In this document: piece by piece, positions 35,625-48,100 of the stretch
Numbering within the stretch: the first letter of the stretch is position 1
How the letters are laid out: each line of letters begins with the position of its first letter
NCBI GenBank assembly: GCA_905331475.1
Contig: CAJNYU010004466.1
Span: 1 to 64,000 of the forward strand
Reading direction: 5' to 3'
Source of the DNA: Rotaria socialis
Lineage: Eukaryota; Rotifera; Eurotatoria; Philodinida; Philodinidae
Length of the DNA stretch: 64,000 nt
The notes under the pieces: generated by a model
Database searches by the model: none
What the model saw: only the letters and a program-made list of their open reading frames with translations
What the model was told of the DNA's origin: nothing
Program-made: the position numbers and the translations under genes

Positions 35625-38600
35625 ATGTTTTATTCGTTGTTTCTTGTTTGTTTACTAATCAGTATTGCGTATACAGATAATAATCAATGTTCAAAGTTAA
35701 ATAGTAAATTAAATAGATATGGAGTTCATGTGAACATATATGAAGAAGATTTTATTGGTTTGAGATTATGCCAAAATTCAATAAATAATTATTGTTGTCC
35801 TCAAAGTTATGAAAATAAAATACAAAATGCAACAACTATCGAACTTTATCAATCATTTGAATTCTATTCAATTAATTTATATGAATCATTACGAAGAATC
35901 ACTGTTCAATTAAATGGTTAGTAGAACAATAAAAACAAATAGAACTTCAACATCAAGCTTTCGAAATCTATTTTTTCTTCTTCTTCTTCTTCTTTATGTA
36001 GAGACAATCGTAAAATTAATTGAATCATCTCGAAATGAAACACATTTTATTTTACAACATAATTATAAAACATTTTACAGTTTCTATCGTTCATCGATTG
36101 ATTTATTTTTTAATAATTTTTTAATCATAACATATAAAACTTATCCATACGATATTAAAAATAATATTGAAGAACTATTTCGTAACATTCTACGTATAAC
36201 AATAACAGTAAATAATGGTAATAAACCCATATTACCATCGTATTTATTATGTCTATGGAGAAATCAACCATTTGGTAATCGACAACATTTAATCATTAAT
36301 CAATTAGAAATTCATTTAGGAAAATTATTTCATTTAAATGAACTATTAAAATTAAGTAATGAACTTGTTCAAACGATGTCAATGGTAAGTTAGTTAGAGT
36401 ATTTTTGTTTTCAAATAGTGATGATTTGCTGTTAGCAAACAAAGCAGATATCATACAAAGACGCTTAGTGTTGAAATATGATTTAGACGAGTGCCATTCT
36501 CTTATCGACACAGTGATAGATCGATCGATCGAATTTAATGAATGTTACAGCGTACTTGAATTTGAGAAGAACTAAAACGTATATCATTATATTTTGTACG
36601 AGCGATTATTGTTTTTCGAATCGGAGAAAATTTTCGCTTGTATGAGCAATAAAAAGATCTCATGAGAATGACAGGTTAACTTCTATCGTTATTGCTTTTT
36701 TTCTCCGCATTCGTTTAAATTTCAATCGCCTATAATGAGTTTATTTGTCGATAGACGAATATATCCGATTTTGAATAGCAGAATTTTTTCTTTCGATAAC
36801 AGAAAAACTGTAGATGTTCGCTATAGCAAAAACAACGAGATGAGACACCGTTTATCATTCAAAATTGTATATCGGCTTCACAGTTTTTATTAACCTGTAA
36901 TTTTCATACTCTACAATTATAAGGTAGGGATGATAAGGATGATAAGTAGTAGGGCACTGACAAAAGTGATTATCGATCAATTGACTTCAAAATAGAATGC
37001 ACAAGAACGTAAGATATTTCTTTCGATCTATTGGTTTACTCAAATAGATGAAATTTAATCAAACAGACAATATAATCGGTAGCTTCAATTAACTTGACAC
37101 TATCAGTGAATTGCACTAGTGTGAAAAGAAATTGTATTGACACGTAACTACACCTATTGTTTGAGCAATAATTATCATTTAACCTTTTTTCTTCCTATGA
37201 TGTTCAACACGATACTACAATATTTGATTCTTTTTAGGATATTACAACAGATAATCATTGCATCGATTCTTATATTCAACTTGCGTATTGTAATTTATGT
37301 TCTGGACGAAAAGAATTACCTTGCTTATCAAACTGTATTAATGTGATTGAGAGTTGCCTTATAAATGTTTCGCTTATAAATGATGTATGGATTAATTTTA
37401 TTGGTAATATATAAATATAGACCTCATATATATATATATATATATATAATTCTATTCTATTTATTTATGTAGATTCTATTGAGAATAATGCATATTTTTA
37501 TGGGATTGAAAATGTTTTATCATCGATCGGCATATCCATCTCGGATGCTCTTATAACTCTCTTTAATTCCGATGGAATAGAAAATAAGGATGTATGTATA
37601 ATTATATTTTCTAGAATAAATATTCATAATAATTAACTTCGCTTTTCTTTCCTTTTAGATTATTAATGAATGTGGATATGTACATATAAGAAGAGAGATA
37701 ATTGATAATGATCAACTATTTCATAAACAATATAATAGTGATGCAGTACATCTACTTGATCAACAACTCAAATCTATGAGACAGTCATTACAATCGTATA
37801 GATCATTTTGGCTAACATTATCTGAACAAATATGTAAATCTAATGATCTGTCTACTTCAAACAACAAAATATGTTGGACAGGAACAGCTATTTCAGTCGA
37901 TGACAAGTAAAAGAGAGAATTTTCATTTTTTTGTAGAAATACTTAATCCACTTTTTTTCAAGGCAATCTATTCGAATTAGTTATGATAAACCATTGAGTT
38001 TACGTTTACAAAGAATATTAAAGGAAATGAAAGAAAAATCACACGTAATTGGGCAACAACGAATAACATCAGGTTCGTATAGAAGTTAATATTTAGAAAT
38101 TAAAAAATAAATTCTAGCTGTTTTAATACTTTTCGTTTAGGAATAAGTATTTCAACAACGACTAAAAGTTCTTCATTAGTCGATGAATTAAAATTAAATT
38201 TAACTGTGGATTTTGATGATTATCCTGATGATAATGAATTTGATTATTCTGATTATGCATATGACGATTCAGCAGATGAATCTGCTTCAACAATAAAAGT
38301 TACAAGTACGACTACGTTACCATCATCAACTACTTCAATTAATGATGATATATTAGTTGATGATCCAAATACTGTTTCCTATTATGATTATGGCGAGCAA
38401 GATTTATACAGTGAAGATGAATTAAATGAAATATCAACACAAAAATTATTTTCTTCATCTGCCATATCATCGACAACAACAACAACCACAACAACAACCA
38501 CAACTAAAGTTCAAATTCCATCATATCATCAGCGACGTCCAATTATCTGGAACATTCACACTGATGATGAATTTTATCGAAATTCACAACAACAATATAA

Positions 38601-38661
38601 TAGAAGTTTTTCTCATAATTATTCATTGTTTTTATTGTTACTAATGTTTACTTTCAAATAA
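35625..38661 (+). CDS. GPC: Glypican (GPI-anchored proteoglycan core)
   Basis: A cell-surface core protein of the glypican family, whose members tune Wnt, Hedgehog and BMP signalling. Seven exons fit (35625-35916, 36002-36384, 37238-37403, 37473-37591, 37659-37906, 37963-38072, 38141-38661), giving 612 aa. A signal peptide (MFYSLFLVCLLISIAY) is followed by CCPQSYE. The central glypican signature is plain: YCNLCSGRKELPCLSNC then NVIESCL, followed by FWLTLSEQIC and the CWTG motif. The C-terminal stalk is acidic with Tyr (DYPDDNEFDYSDYAYDD) and a long Thr run, ending in a hydrophobic tail (YSLFLLLLMFTF) for a GPI anchor. The usual Ser-Gly heparan-sulfate sites beside the acidic stalk are absent; the only nearby SG is in ITSGIS. 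Intron 2 is 853 nt. Confidence 0.85.
37427..37449. repeat. TA dinucleotide microsatellite in glypican intron
   Basis: About eleven TA units in the short intron after the glypican cysteine-signature exon. The repeat lies between a GTAATA donor and the TATGTAG acceptor and does not disturb either. Confidence 0.9.
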
Positions 38662-38974
38662 TTTTTCACCTGTTATTGCTTTTTGATTCTGTACTGGCCA
38701 AGGAATAAGATTTTGAAAACTCTTTGACATTCCGGAAACATCAGTTAGAACTATTGATGTTCTCGAGACACCAAGAACTGAAGCTAAAATACGGCATATA
38801 TTCTATTTGGTTCTCTCATCTACTTCTTGATCAGAACTAAATTACAATGAACCGAATGATAGATTCCTAACTTACTCACTCTGCAATTTCTTCAGATTCT
38901 CTACTAAAAATTGACTGCTAATGAAGTAAATCAAGATAATTCTTATAAATAAAAATTATTAAAAGCCAATACTT

Positions 38975-39121
38975 ACCCATGTAGCCCGTCGTTGCATTAT
39001 CATGTAATTATAGCTATTATTTGCCATTATAATGCATTATAATTGAGAATCCATTATAGTGCATTATAATGGCGAATAATAGCTATAATTACAGGATAAT
39101 GCAACAACCGGCTACATGGGT
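38975..39121. mobile_element. Near-perfect palindromic MITE-like element, 147 bp
   Basis: Two arms of about 70 nt are almost exact inverted copies. The outer ends read ACCCATGTAGCC on each strand, and about six mismatches separate the arms over some 72 positions. A few unpaired bases around 39045-39050 form the loop. The arms contain GTTGCATTATC and GTAATTATAGCTATTATT, and an inner GCCATTATAATGC that is itself nearly palindromic. There is no coding capacity. I found no target-site duplication (left flank CAATACTT, right flank GGATCCTA). The low number of arm differences suggests a fairly recent fold-back insertion. Confidence 0.8.
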
Positions 39122-40265
39122 GGATCCTATCAACATAACTGTCATAATGTCTGAAGCCCCGGGTTGCTTCCATATATGAAATACGTTTTATACTTCATAA
39201 ATTTGATATTATTTCTTGTAGTTTTCCTCAGTCGTAATTATGTCAATGTCTAAGAACTGTTAGTGAGATTATTATAAGATCTCAGTTTCTGCGGCTGTTT
39301 TTTTTTGTTCAACAATGATATGTTTTGCTGAAATCTGGTTGAAACTCTGTGATCTATAATCGTGGCACTAGTTGAAAAATTTTATGATGCTAATTGAAGT
39401 TTAGTTCTGGTCAAGAAATATATTCCATAAGTAAGATCTTAGACACTTTGTCAAGTCTCACAGTATGTATTCCAGTTCATATTTATTCTCGGGAGCGACC
39501 AATGAAGTTCTACAACAGAAACTGAAATACTGCTGCATAGAAACATTGTTTTTTAATTGAAAATGCAACTGAAGTTTGTCTTTTTTCATGTGTTTATATT
39601 GATATAAGTGTTGAGTTTGAAGATGTATGAAATATTTATAGAGAAATTTTGCCATCAATAGAACGCCTCGTAGGAGCACAGTCGAAAGACCATCACTAAA
39701 TTGATTCATAAATCAAGAAAAAGGACTTGATGGCGTTGGTAAAGAAAATACCAACATTCACACCCTCAAAAGTCAACTGAACTTTTAAAAATATCTTCTT
39801 ATATTTTACTGAAAAATAAATAATGTAAAATTAATGCTAAGAAAATTTGGTGATCAGAAGTATTCTGACTCGTACATCACACTACAAAGGGTGGCACGAA
39901 TAATTATCATTTAAAAACATTACAAATTGTTCACAGTTGATTAGAAGAGTGGAAAAGTCTGACAGTAGTTTTCTGTTTCAGAAGGATATATTATAAAGAA
40001 CAACTAATATTATATAATATATTCACTTTTGTTCTGTTTGTTGATTCTTTACTTCTCGATATATCTGTCATTAAAGCATAAGAGAGAGAAAGAGTGACTG
40101 GTATTGATTTTCCTCTTTGTTCTCACGCTTCACCTTAAACATTAGGATCCGAATACATAGAAGTCTTCTAGTTTTACATTGGTTATGACAGATAATCATA
40201 GTATAAATTCAAACATGCATCTTTCATGGTGTAGCCTCTACTGATTGTTCTAATCGCGAATCAGG

Positions 40266-40450
40266 AATTGCTTTATTCACCTAGTGTAATCATTTTTTCA
40301 GGAGTTCTATTAATATTGCTTGTTTAATTAATGATGTATGAATATGTTTTATTAGTAAAACATATGCATGATAATCGTAACTTTTTTTTATTTAATTTAC
40401 TTAATAATTGAGATTCTATTGAATCAATACATTCATGTTTATTTCCAAAT
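40266..40450 (+). pseudogene. Probable decayed glypican exon fragment
   Basis: The segment at about 40266-40355 resembles the end of the functional glypican exon at 37238-37403. Shared blocks include TTGCTT, GAGTT, and the run AATGATGTATG followed by TTTTATT and a GTAA donor-like site. The sequence after the former intron (GATTCTATTGA at about 40411) matches the start of the next glypican exon (37473). The tryptophan codon in NDVWI is a TGA-containing change here and the cysteine motif is lost. This looks like an old partial tandem duplication of the host gene, about 2.9 kb downstream of its source. Confidence 0.4.
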
Positions 40451-42173
40451 CATTTTCCATTCGTTGCTATCTTTTGTTTTTACTTCGAATGTGCACTTTA
40501 ATATAACGAAAAAAAGAACTAATATGTTATTAGTATTAGATTTCATTGATGAAAATATGATCAGTGAAGTAAATAAATTTAAGTAACTATATAATATTGT
40601 ATAGTGACAATAAAATTTTCTATCAAAAACTAGTTCTAGACAATGATTACTTCAGGATGTAAAAAATAATTTGTATCTTGCATATTTATTGCCAATGATA
40701 AAGTTAATTTAAAACGTTTGTTACTCAATAAAGACATGCGATGATAGTCTCCATCGCACGTACTGAGAGAAAAGAGTCTTGAATTCTGTCCTGTTATTTT
40801 GAAGCAGATCAAAGAAGTTCTTGATGTTTTATGTGTAATACTTTGTCAGACTCATGAAACATTTGTGAGACTGTAGATTTCAATTCAAAGGTTTCAAACT
40901 ACTTTGATCATTTACATTTTTACTTATAAATTTCAGCGTAAGATTTCATGAAAGTGTAACCTTCACGAGCTGCGATCGTAATGGAATCTTGAAATTTCCG
41001 TATATGATTAAATTTTGATTAAGATTTGTTTGATTTTTCAAGTTTGATAGGTGTTGGTATTTAATGCAAGAAAACAGTTAATAAAATATATTTGGTTGTC
41101 AAATATTATATGTATATATATAATTACTTTGTCAAGATTGGACGTCATATATAAATATGTATTGAATAAATCTATGTTCTTTTTACTTTTTCTTTACATA
41201 TAACAGAATATTTGAAGATTTGATGAATTGTATTTTTCCATTAGAAAAACTTAACATGAAAGTCATGTTCTTCGTACTTGAAAGTGAATTTCATCGAGTT
41301 TTATTCAATAAAGCACATTATGGTTAAAAACAATATTTTCTTTTTCATTTTTTTTCTCTTTTTATGAAAATACAACTTGAAAAGAAAGTCACCAAAAGCC
41401 AATTTTGTTTTATCGAATGGAAAATCAGTTTTTCTCTTTTCATAAAAATTGGTTTTCTATATTAGTTCTGCTCTATTGATGTAGTCATCATATCATAGCG
41501 CCCTCTCTTCAATCTTGATGCATCTCGATGATTTAAATTGATAAGATATATTTTCTTTTCTTGATATATAATAATATGGAAGACGTCAAATGTTTTTATT
41601 TTCTTTCCTTTTGTTTTAATACCAGTCTTCATAAAAATTCCATTTTCTTGCAATCTTCAGAACACGATAGTCAATCGAGTCCGTTGTCATAGTGAGTTCT
41701 GTCGCTTGTCTTCATCTTCTTTTCTTGTCTTGCCTGTTTGCTGTTCGTCGATATATGTATGTGCATACGTGTTTTTCTCGCTTTACTACTGGTTCTCGTA
41801 CACATTTATTACGTGAGAAAAACTCCTGGACTCTTTTTCTTCTTCTTCTTCTTCTTTTTTTCTCATTTTCTTGAATGTAAGTTTGATTTCATTTTGATTT
41901 TTCTTTCTTTTTTCTCTTCATTGAATAAGTTATGTCAGATGAACGAGAAAAAATAATTGAAATAGATCACGAACAGGTGTGATCAAACACCTTACTTATA
42001 TTACAGTTAAACCTTGTGCTTCTTCTTCTTTTTTTTTTGTTTTATATTTTAGATCAATGAACGTTTTGTTCTCAATTAGCACATTCACGTTAACTTGTCT
42101 TAGACGAGTATGCAAGTGAAATTCTTGCGTATATATTTTAATTACTTGAATAAAATAAAATAAAATAAACGAT

Positions 42174-45100
42174 ATGAATGGTAGTAATGTGCCAATACTT
42201 TCTCATGACGAAAAAATAAGTGTAAGTTGTCTATGTTCATGTTTACCTTAGCTTCATAAATGTTCTACGTCAATACATATTCCTAACGAGACCATACTCT
42301 TCAGATTAGAGACAAAAACAAAATAGACTAAATACATGCACCCTAGTTGAGTTCAAGATATTCAGGGTGCAGTAATGATGATTGGTTTTCTTTCTCTTTC
42401 TTTATCCACTTCATTCAAGTGCACATTACAAAGAGAAACGAAAACGAATTTCTTTTGCATGATTTACAGTTACATGTCTAGGTCTTCTTTTTCGCAATAA
42501 GTGTAGTTAGTTAATGAGATAACATAAAAATTCTTTTGAAAAAAGAAATACGTTTCGTTTATAATTGAAGATACGTAAATAAACTAACAATAACACGATC
42601 GATAATAGACTTTACATAATAATAAGAAGAAATAAACATATTGATTCTTCTATTTTCTTTTCCTCTGTATCAATTATTCGATGGTTCTGTTTAAAAATCA
42701 AAGGAATGTTTATTCATGAGAGATTAAATCTACACGATATCTTGATCGATCGGAGTGGAAAAGATTATGAAAATCATTTTCGTTTAGTGATATATTGACG
42801 TCACTAAAAAGGACATAATAGATCTGTTTTAAAAGCAGAAAGAAAAATAGAAAAATTCTATGTGTTTTCATTTTTCTCTAAGTGAGAGAAATAGAGAAAG
42901 AAAAATTTTCATTTGTATTGATTTTATTCAACGTAGAACAGAACAGAACACAATACCTTGAACATTAGTAGATTAATTCTTCTGAAATTGTTTTGCTTTC
43001 ACTTCTGGAAAACTTTGCCCATACAATGTTATTAGACGAAACACTCGATGTACGTGTTGACATCGACAAGAAATCATAAGTAAACTTGTTTTTGTTTATT
43101 TTTTTTTAGCACTACGAATTATCTTGCGAACTTGGTAAAGGTGGTTTTGCCACTGTTTATGAAGCACGTAGAAAAGCCGATGGCCTTCTTGTGGCTTGTA
43201 AAATGGTAAATTTCTTTTTCTTTTATCTCTCAGATAAATTCGACTAATTAATTAAAATATGAATAGATTGATAGAAAAAAACTTGAACAAGCAAATGCAC
43301 ATCATTACCCATCGTATGGAAATCATCGTCATGTATTACCTAGTTCACGTTCAACGGCTATGTTTGAAAGATTAAATGCTGAAATAACTATTCATCATCA
43401 AGTTAAGCATCGTAACATAGTTGAATTATTGAATTATTTTTATGATGACAAATACGTTTATTTAATACTTGAACTTTGCTCTCATGGTGATCTGGAACGA
43501 TATTTAAAAGAAAAGAAGACACTAAGTGAATCTGAGAGTATGAATAAAACACTTCGTTTTTCATTATATAACTTTATTCAAGCAATTTGATTACTTTTGA
43601 TTTAGCCCAAACTATTGTTAAACAAGTTGTTGACGGTCTTTTATATTTACATAATCATGGAATTATACATCGAGATATAAAACTTTCAAATCTACTGTTA
43701 AGTGAAACGTTCGAAGTGGTCAGTTTTGTTTTTTTCTTTTCAAAAATAATTAATCATTTTCGGCGGTGTAAATTCTCTATAGAAAATAGCTGATTTTGGT
43801 TTAGCAAAAAAAATCCCACTAACACGTGAACAAACTAATGAAACAATATGTGGTACACCAAATTATATATCTCCGTAAGTTGAATTCTTGTTTATTTAGA
43901 AAGAATAAATAAAAATATGCTCTTTTTTATTGTAGAGAAATTGCAAGTCGCACCCCGCATAGTTTTGCAACAGATGTGTGGTCATTAGGAATTCTTATTG
44001 TAACCCTATTAACTGGACATCCACCATTTGATACAGACAGTAAGTTAGACAAGAAAAAGAAATAAACTCATTCGATTTACGAATGACATTTTTAGCTGTT
44101 CACGGAACATTAAATAAAGTAACACATGAAATATATGAATTACCAACAACATTTAGTGAAGAAGCTCAGGATCTTATTAATAGTACATTAAAAAAAAACG
44201 CTGAACTACGACCAAATATAATAGGTTCGAATTGTTAAGAAATCCGAAAAATTGATTAATTTTTTTTTCTTCATTTGTAGAAATTCGAGATCATCCTTTT
44301 TTTTCGAAAGATTTTTCACGTTCATCACAATCGAATAATTTTAAATTCGCATCAGTAATTTATACATATATTTGTTGAGATTCATTACATTTCTTCGATT
44401 ATTTATTCTTTTTTTAGTGGGGTCCAGCAGCTGATAGATCTCATGACAGTGGCTTTGTTGAAACTATTGGACAACAACGTTCAACGATTAACACTGACTT
44501 GAACAGTACGTCAATGTCAAAAGGAGCCTACAGTTCTCGTCTATATTCGTAAGTTGAAAGATGCTTGAAAAAAACAGTTATTTGATTATTTAACATAATA
44601 TTCTCATGTCAATCAAGATCGATAAATGCTTAATGACAATCTTTTGTTTATTTATGCTAATCGCATCCATTCAAAACTTAAAAGTTCAATTAAGATCGTA
44701 TTGCATTCATGAGAGACATGTGTTTTTATCATGAGACGCCTAGTTCGAATTCGAATATAAGTGAACACCCAACTGCATGATATCAATTCGAAATAATTGG
44801 TAGAAATAGATTGAGTTTTAGATGACTCCGCTTGACTCCAAGTAGATGGAGTCTCTGATTTCCCTCTTGACAGTATGATTCAGTACCCGGAAGTTGAATT
44901 CCCACTGCAAAATAAGCAGCTCGCCTTTGCGAATTCTACTTCAGGGTACTGAGTAATATTGTTCTGTTATGGGAAGTTTTTTTGGACAATTTCCGACAAA
45001 GAAGGAAACTAATAACTATTTTATATAATGGTACATATGACAGAAAAAAGTAAAAATATATCAGTTTCCCATTTCTATAATGGTTTTGTCGAGATCAGCA

Positions 45101-48100
45101 GGGATTTTGCGATACTTACTGTGACTCCAAGAGACTCCGTGTGACTCCTCGTGTTTAAGTATGACTCCCTGGGATCCTATGTGATTATATACAACCAGCT
45201 GGCTCTGTGTGATTCCGGCTGACTCCACCTGATTCCGAGGAGTTGGAGTCTGCTGTTTCCCCCTTGAGTGGATGTGCGTTGAAGAGGAGGGGTGGGTTTG
45301 ATTGTAGGGGTATATATGTATTCATATGTCGCATATATCGGAGTTAAACTAAAACTAAATCTAGGAATAGATTTAGTTTTAGTTTAACTTTTTCTTTTCT
45401 CCATTTATATTCGAACTCGAATTAGACAGCTACTCGTTTTTGTATTCTTCAAACCTATCATGTGCTTTGTTGTTACATTAAATTTTAAGTTTACTGAATA
45501 AGAGATGACAGATACTTCAACTAGAAGGTTGATGATGACCAAAATGTTGTCTGTCAATTTTAGAACATAATTATGAAAATTAAAATGACTATTTTGATAT
45601 GCACGAATTGATCATGACATAATCAACACTCCATGTTGATTGGAACAGAACACTATTTTTCAGGAGTGAATATTTTGATATTATTAGTTTTTAGTTCTAG
45701 AAGATGAGCGACTATATTTCTTCTAAATACTTACTTTAGAGAATTAACGATAATGAAATTTAGTTTGTTAAAGGAAATAGGAATGTCAGGAAAAAAGTTT
45801 ACAATCATAATTAACCTATTTTTTTAACAATCATAAATATTCAAGTTAACAAAGAACTCTATAAGAATATCATTACAGTAGAAAAAAAAAGTTATCATAA
45901 TTTGGTTGAGTATTTAAATCAGATTTGGCTTCTTGCCAATTTTTATTTTCATGTCCTTGACTACAAGGAGTCGTGTACTTTACTTGCAGTTCATTTCTTT
46001 CCCATCGTGTTCATTAATATTTGAAGGACGATTACTTTCTACAATAGAACGACCCGAAAAAAATGTTAATCTACGGTTCACCAACACCGATTACCATGCA
46101 TAAATCTAGTCGCGAAAGTTTTTTTTTGTTGACATTTTCTTTATTCTTATGAAATTTTGTCACTTTAACTGAGCATTTTTATGTTTTCAGACCGAATCCG
46201 GTATCTTCTCCACCTGTATCGAACCCTAACGAACCCGTATATAGAAATACACCTGCTCGAAATAAAACATATGAATATTATCTTACTCATCATTCTCAAC
46301 AGCAACCAATTTTTAATGGACAAAGGTATTAAATAAATAATTGATGAGATTAAATCTACTGATGTTTTCTTTAGTCCATCTTTTGATGTATCTTCAAGAT
46401 ATATTGATAGTAATAATTATAATGGAACAATGAATTTAATGGATCATCGTCCAACAAGTGCAACATCATCAGTACGATCTCAAGATAGCGGTGTTGCACA
46501 ATCCGATCCTAAAACTTCCATTGATTGTAGTGCAAAATCAGAATCAAGTCCAAAAGTATCCCTCCATAATAGTAATAATCATCATTTATCAAATAATAAT
46601 CCACTAATCGGACGTCACACGTCAACATCAGAAATAAATCAAAATTTATTAATTTCACAATCTGAACAAGCTTTTAATACGAACACAGAACAATTACGTG
46701 AAAAACTTTCACCACTAAATACTCAACGATTGAAAATACATCGTCAAGCAACAAAATCATTTATCGTAAGTTTAATTATTTATTGATTTTTGTTTGTGGT
46801 TAACAAGAAACATATGTGATTTTAGATGAGTATCATGGAAAATGGTGAAGTTATACTTGAAAGCATACGTACAAAAGGTACAAAACGTCGCATAGTTGAT
46901 GTATTTCGTGTATCACATGACGGTATACATATAATAACTTATTCACCAAACAGTCGTCATGGCTCACCAGCATGTGATCATCCTCCACCAATTCCACGTG
47001 ATAAAAATGCCTATCATGAATATCATTTTGATAGATTACCGTCTGAATATTGGAAAAAATATCAATATGCTCATAAGTAAATTTTAATTAGAAGTTTTCT
47101 TTTTGGGTTTATTTTTCGTTATTTAAGATTTGTTACATTAGTTCGATCACGTAGTGCTAAAATAATTCTCTATACACCTGATGCTAAATGTTCATTAATG
47201 GAAACAGGTGTAGATTTCGAAGCTGTTTTTCTATGTGGTGTCAAAATAACAATATTTCGAGAAAATTTCAAACCTGATGATCCATTAAAAATAAAAATTT
47301 TAAACAATAATGATAAATCAGAATCACTATTAGAATATGAACGTGTTGCAGCGCCAAATATATCTGCAATTGAACATTTCAGTCCAGAATTACGTCAAAT
47401 GATTGATAATGCAATTCTAGTAAATATTTTACTACTTTGTTTTTGCTGATTATTAACATTATTTATTTTCCTAGTGTTACAAATTTTGTTTATCAAAAGA
47501 TAAAGTTCTTGAAGATAGTCAAAAACAATTTCCATCAATTCCTGTTTTTCCTGTTCAATTTGGAAAAAAACATACACAACCAGATTTGAATAGGCCAAGT
47601 AAATTTCGTCAATTATTTTCTATCAGAAATCTTAACAAAGAAATATAATTAAATGTTGATTAATCAGAGATAGACTTTCTTTCGACGTTTTGCAACTAGA
47701 TTAAGAAATAGAATTTTGATTTTACAACAACTCACATAAATATTTCTTCTAAATAGGTACTCCATCGTCTATTGGTCGAACTGGATTAAGTAGATTTGGT
47801 GGGTCATCATCAACTATCAATCAATCTCATGTGGCACCTTCATCATCACTTGGTACATCTTCACCAATACTATCAACTCGATCTGAATTTGCTTCGGAAA
47901 ATGATGTTCGCAAAGTGAAAATGCCTTCTCATACATATTCTGCACCATCATCAACAAACCTTACACGTAATAATATTCAACATTCAAGTTCATCATCAAC
48001 ATTACGTTCGTCTGATTATCATCATCAAGTAACTTATATGCCTCAATCAACTGCTCCAGTAACAGCTTATCCTCGTTCACAATCAGTTCATCCGTCACCA

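Larger units (their letters stand above)
38662..42173. other. Noncoding stretch between glypican and PLK4
   Basis: About 3.5 kb. It holds the palindromic element at 38975-39121 and the probable glypican fragment near 40266-40450, listed separately. The last part (about 41690-42170) is pyrimidine-rich, with a CTTCTT run near 41838-41860 and an AAAAT pentamer repeat at about 42149-42168 just before the PLK4 ATG. No intact gene seen. Confidence 0.5.
44549..46190 (+). other. Long repeat-bearing PLK4 intron, 1642 nt
   Basis: Lies between the exon with the DSG degron and the linker exon, by far the longest intron of the gene. It contains two hairpins (44881-44951 and 45342-45389) and a block rich in GACTCC/GGAGTC (44819-45270), listed separately. 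Donor GTAAGT and acceptor TTTTCAG are normal. Confidence 0.7.
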
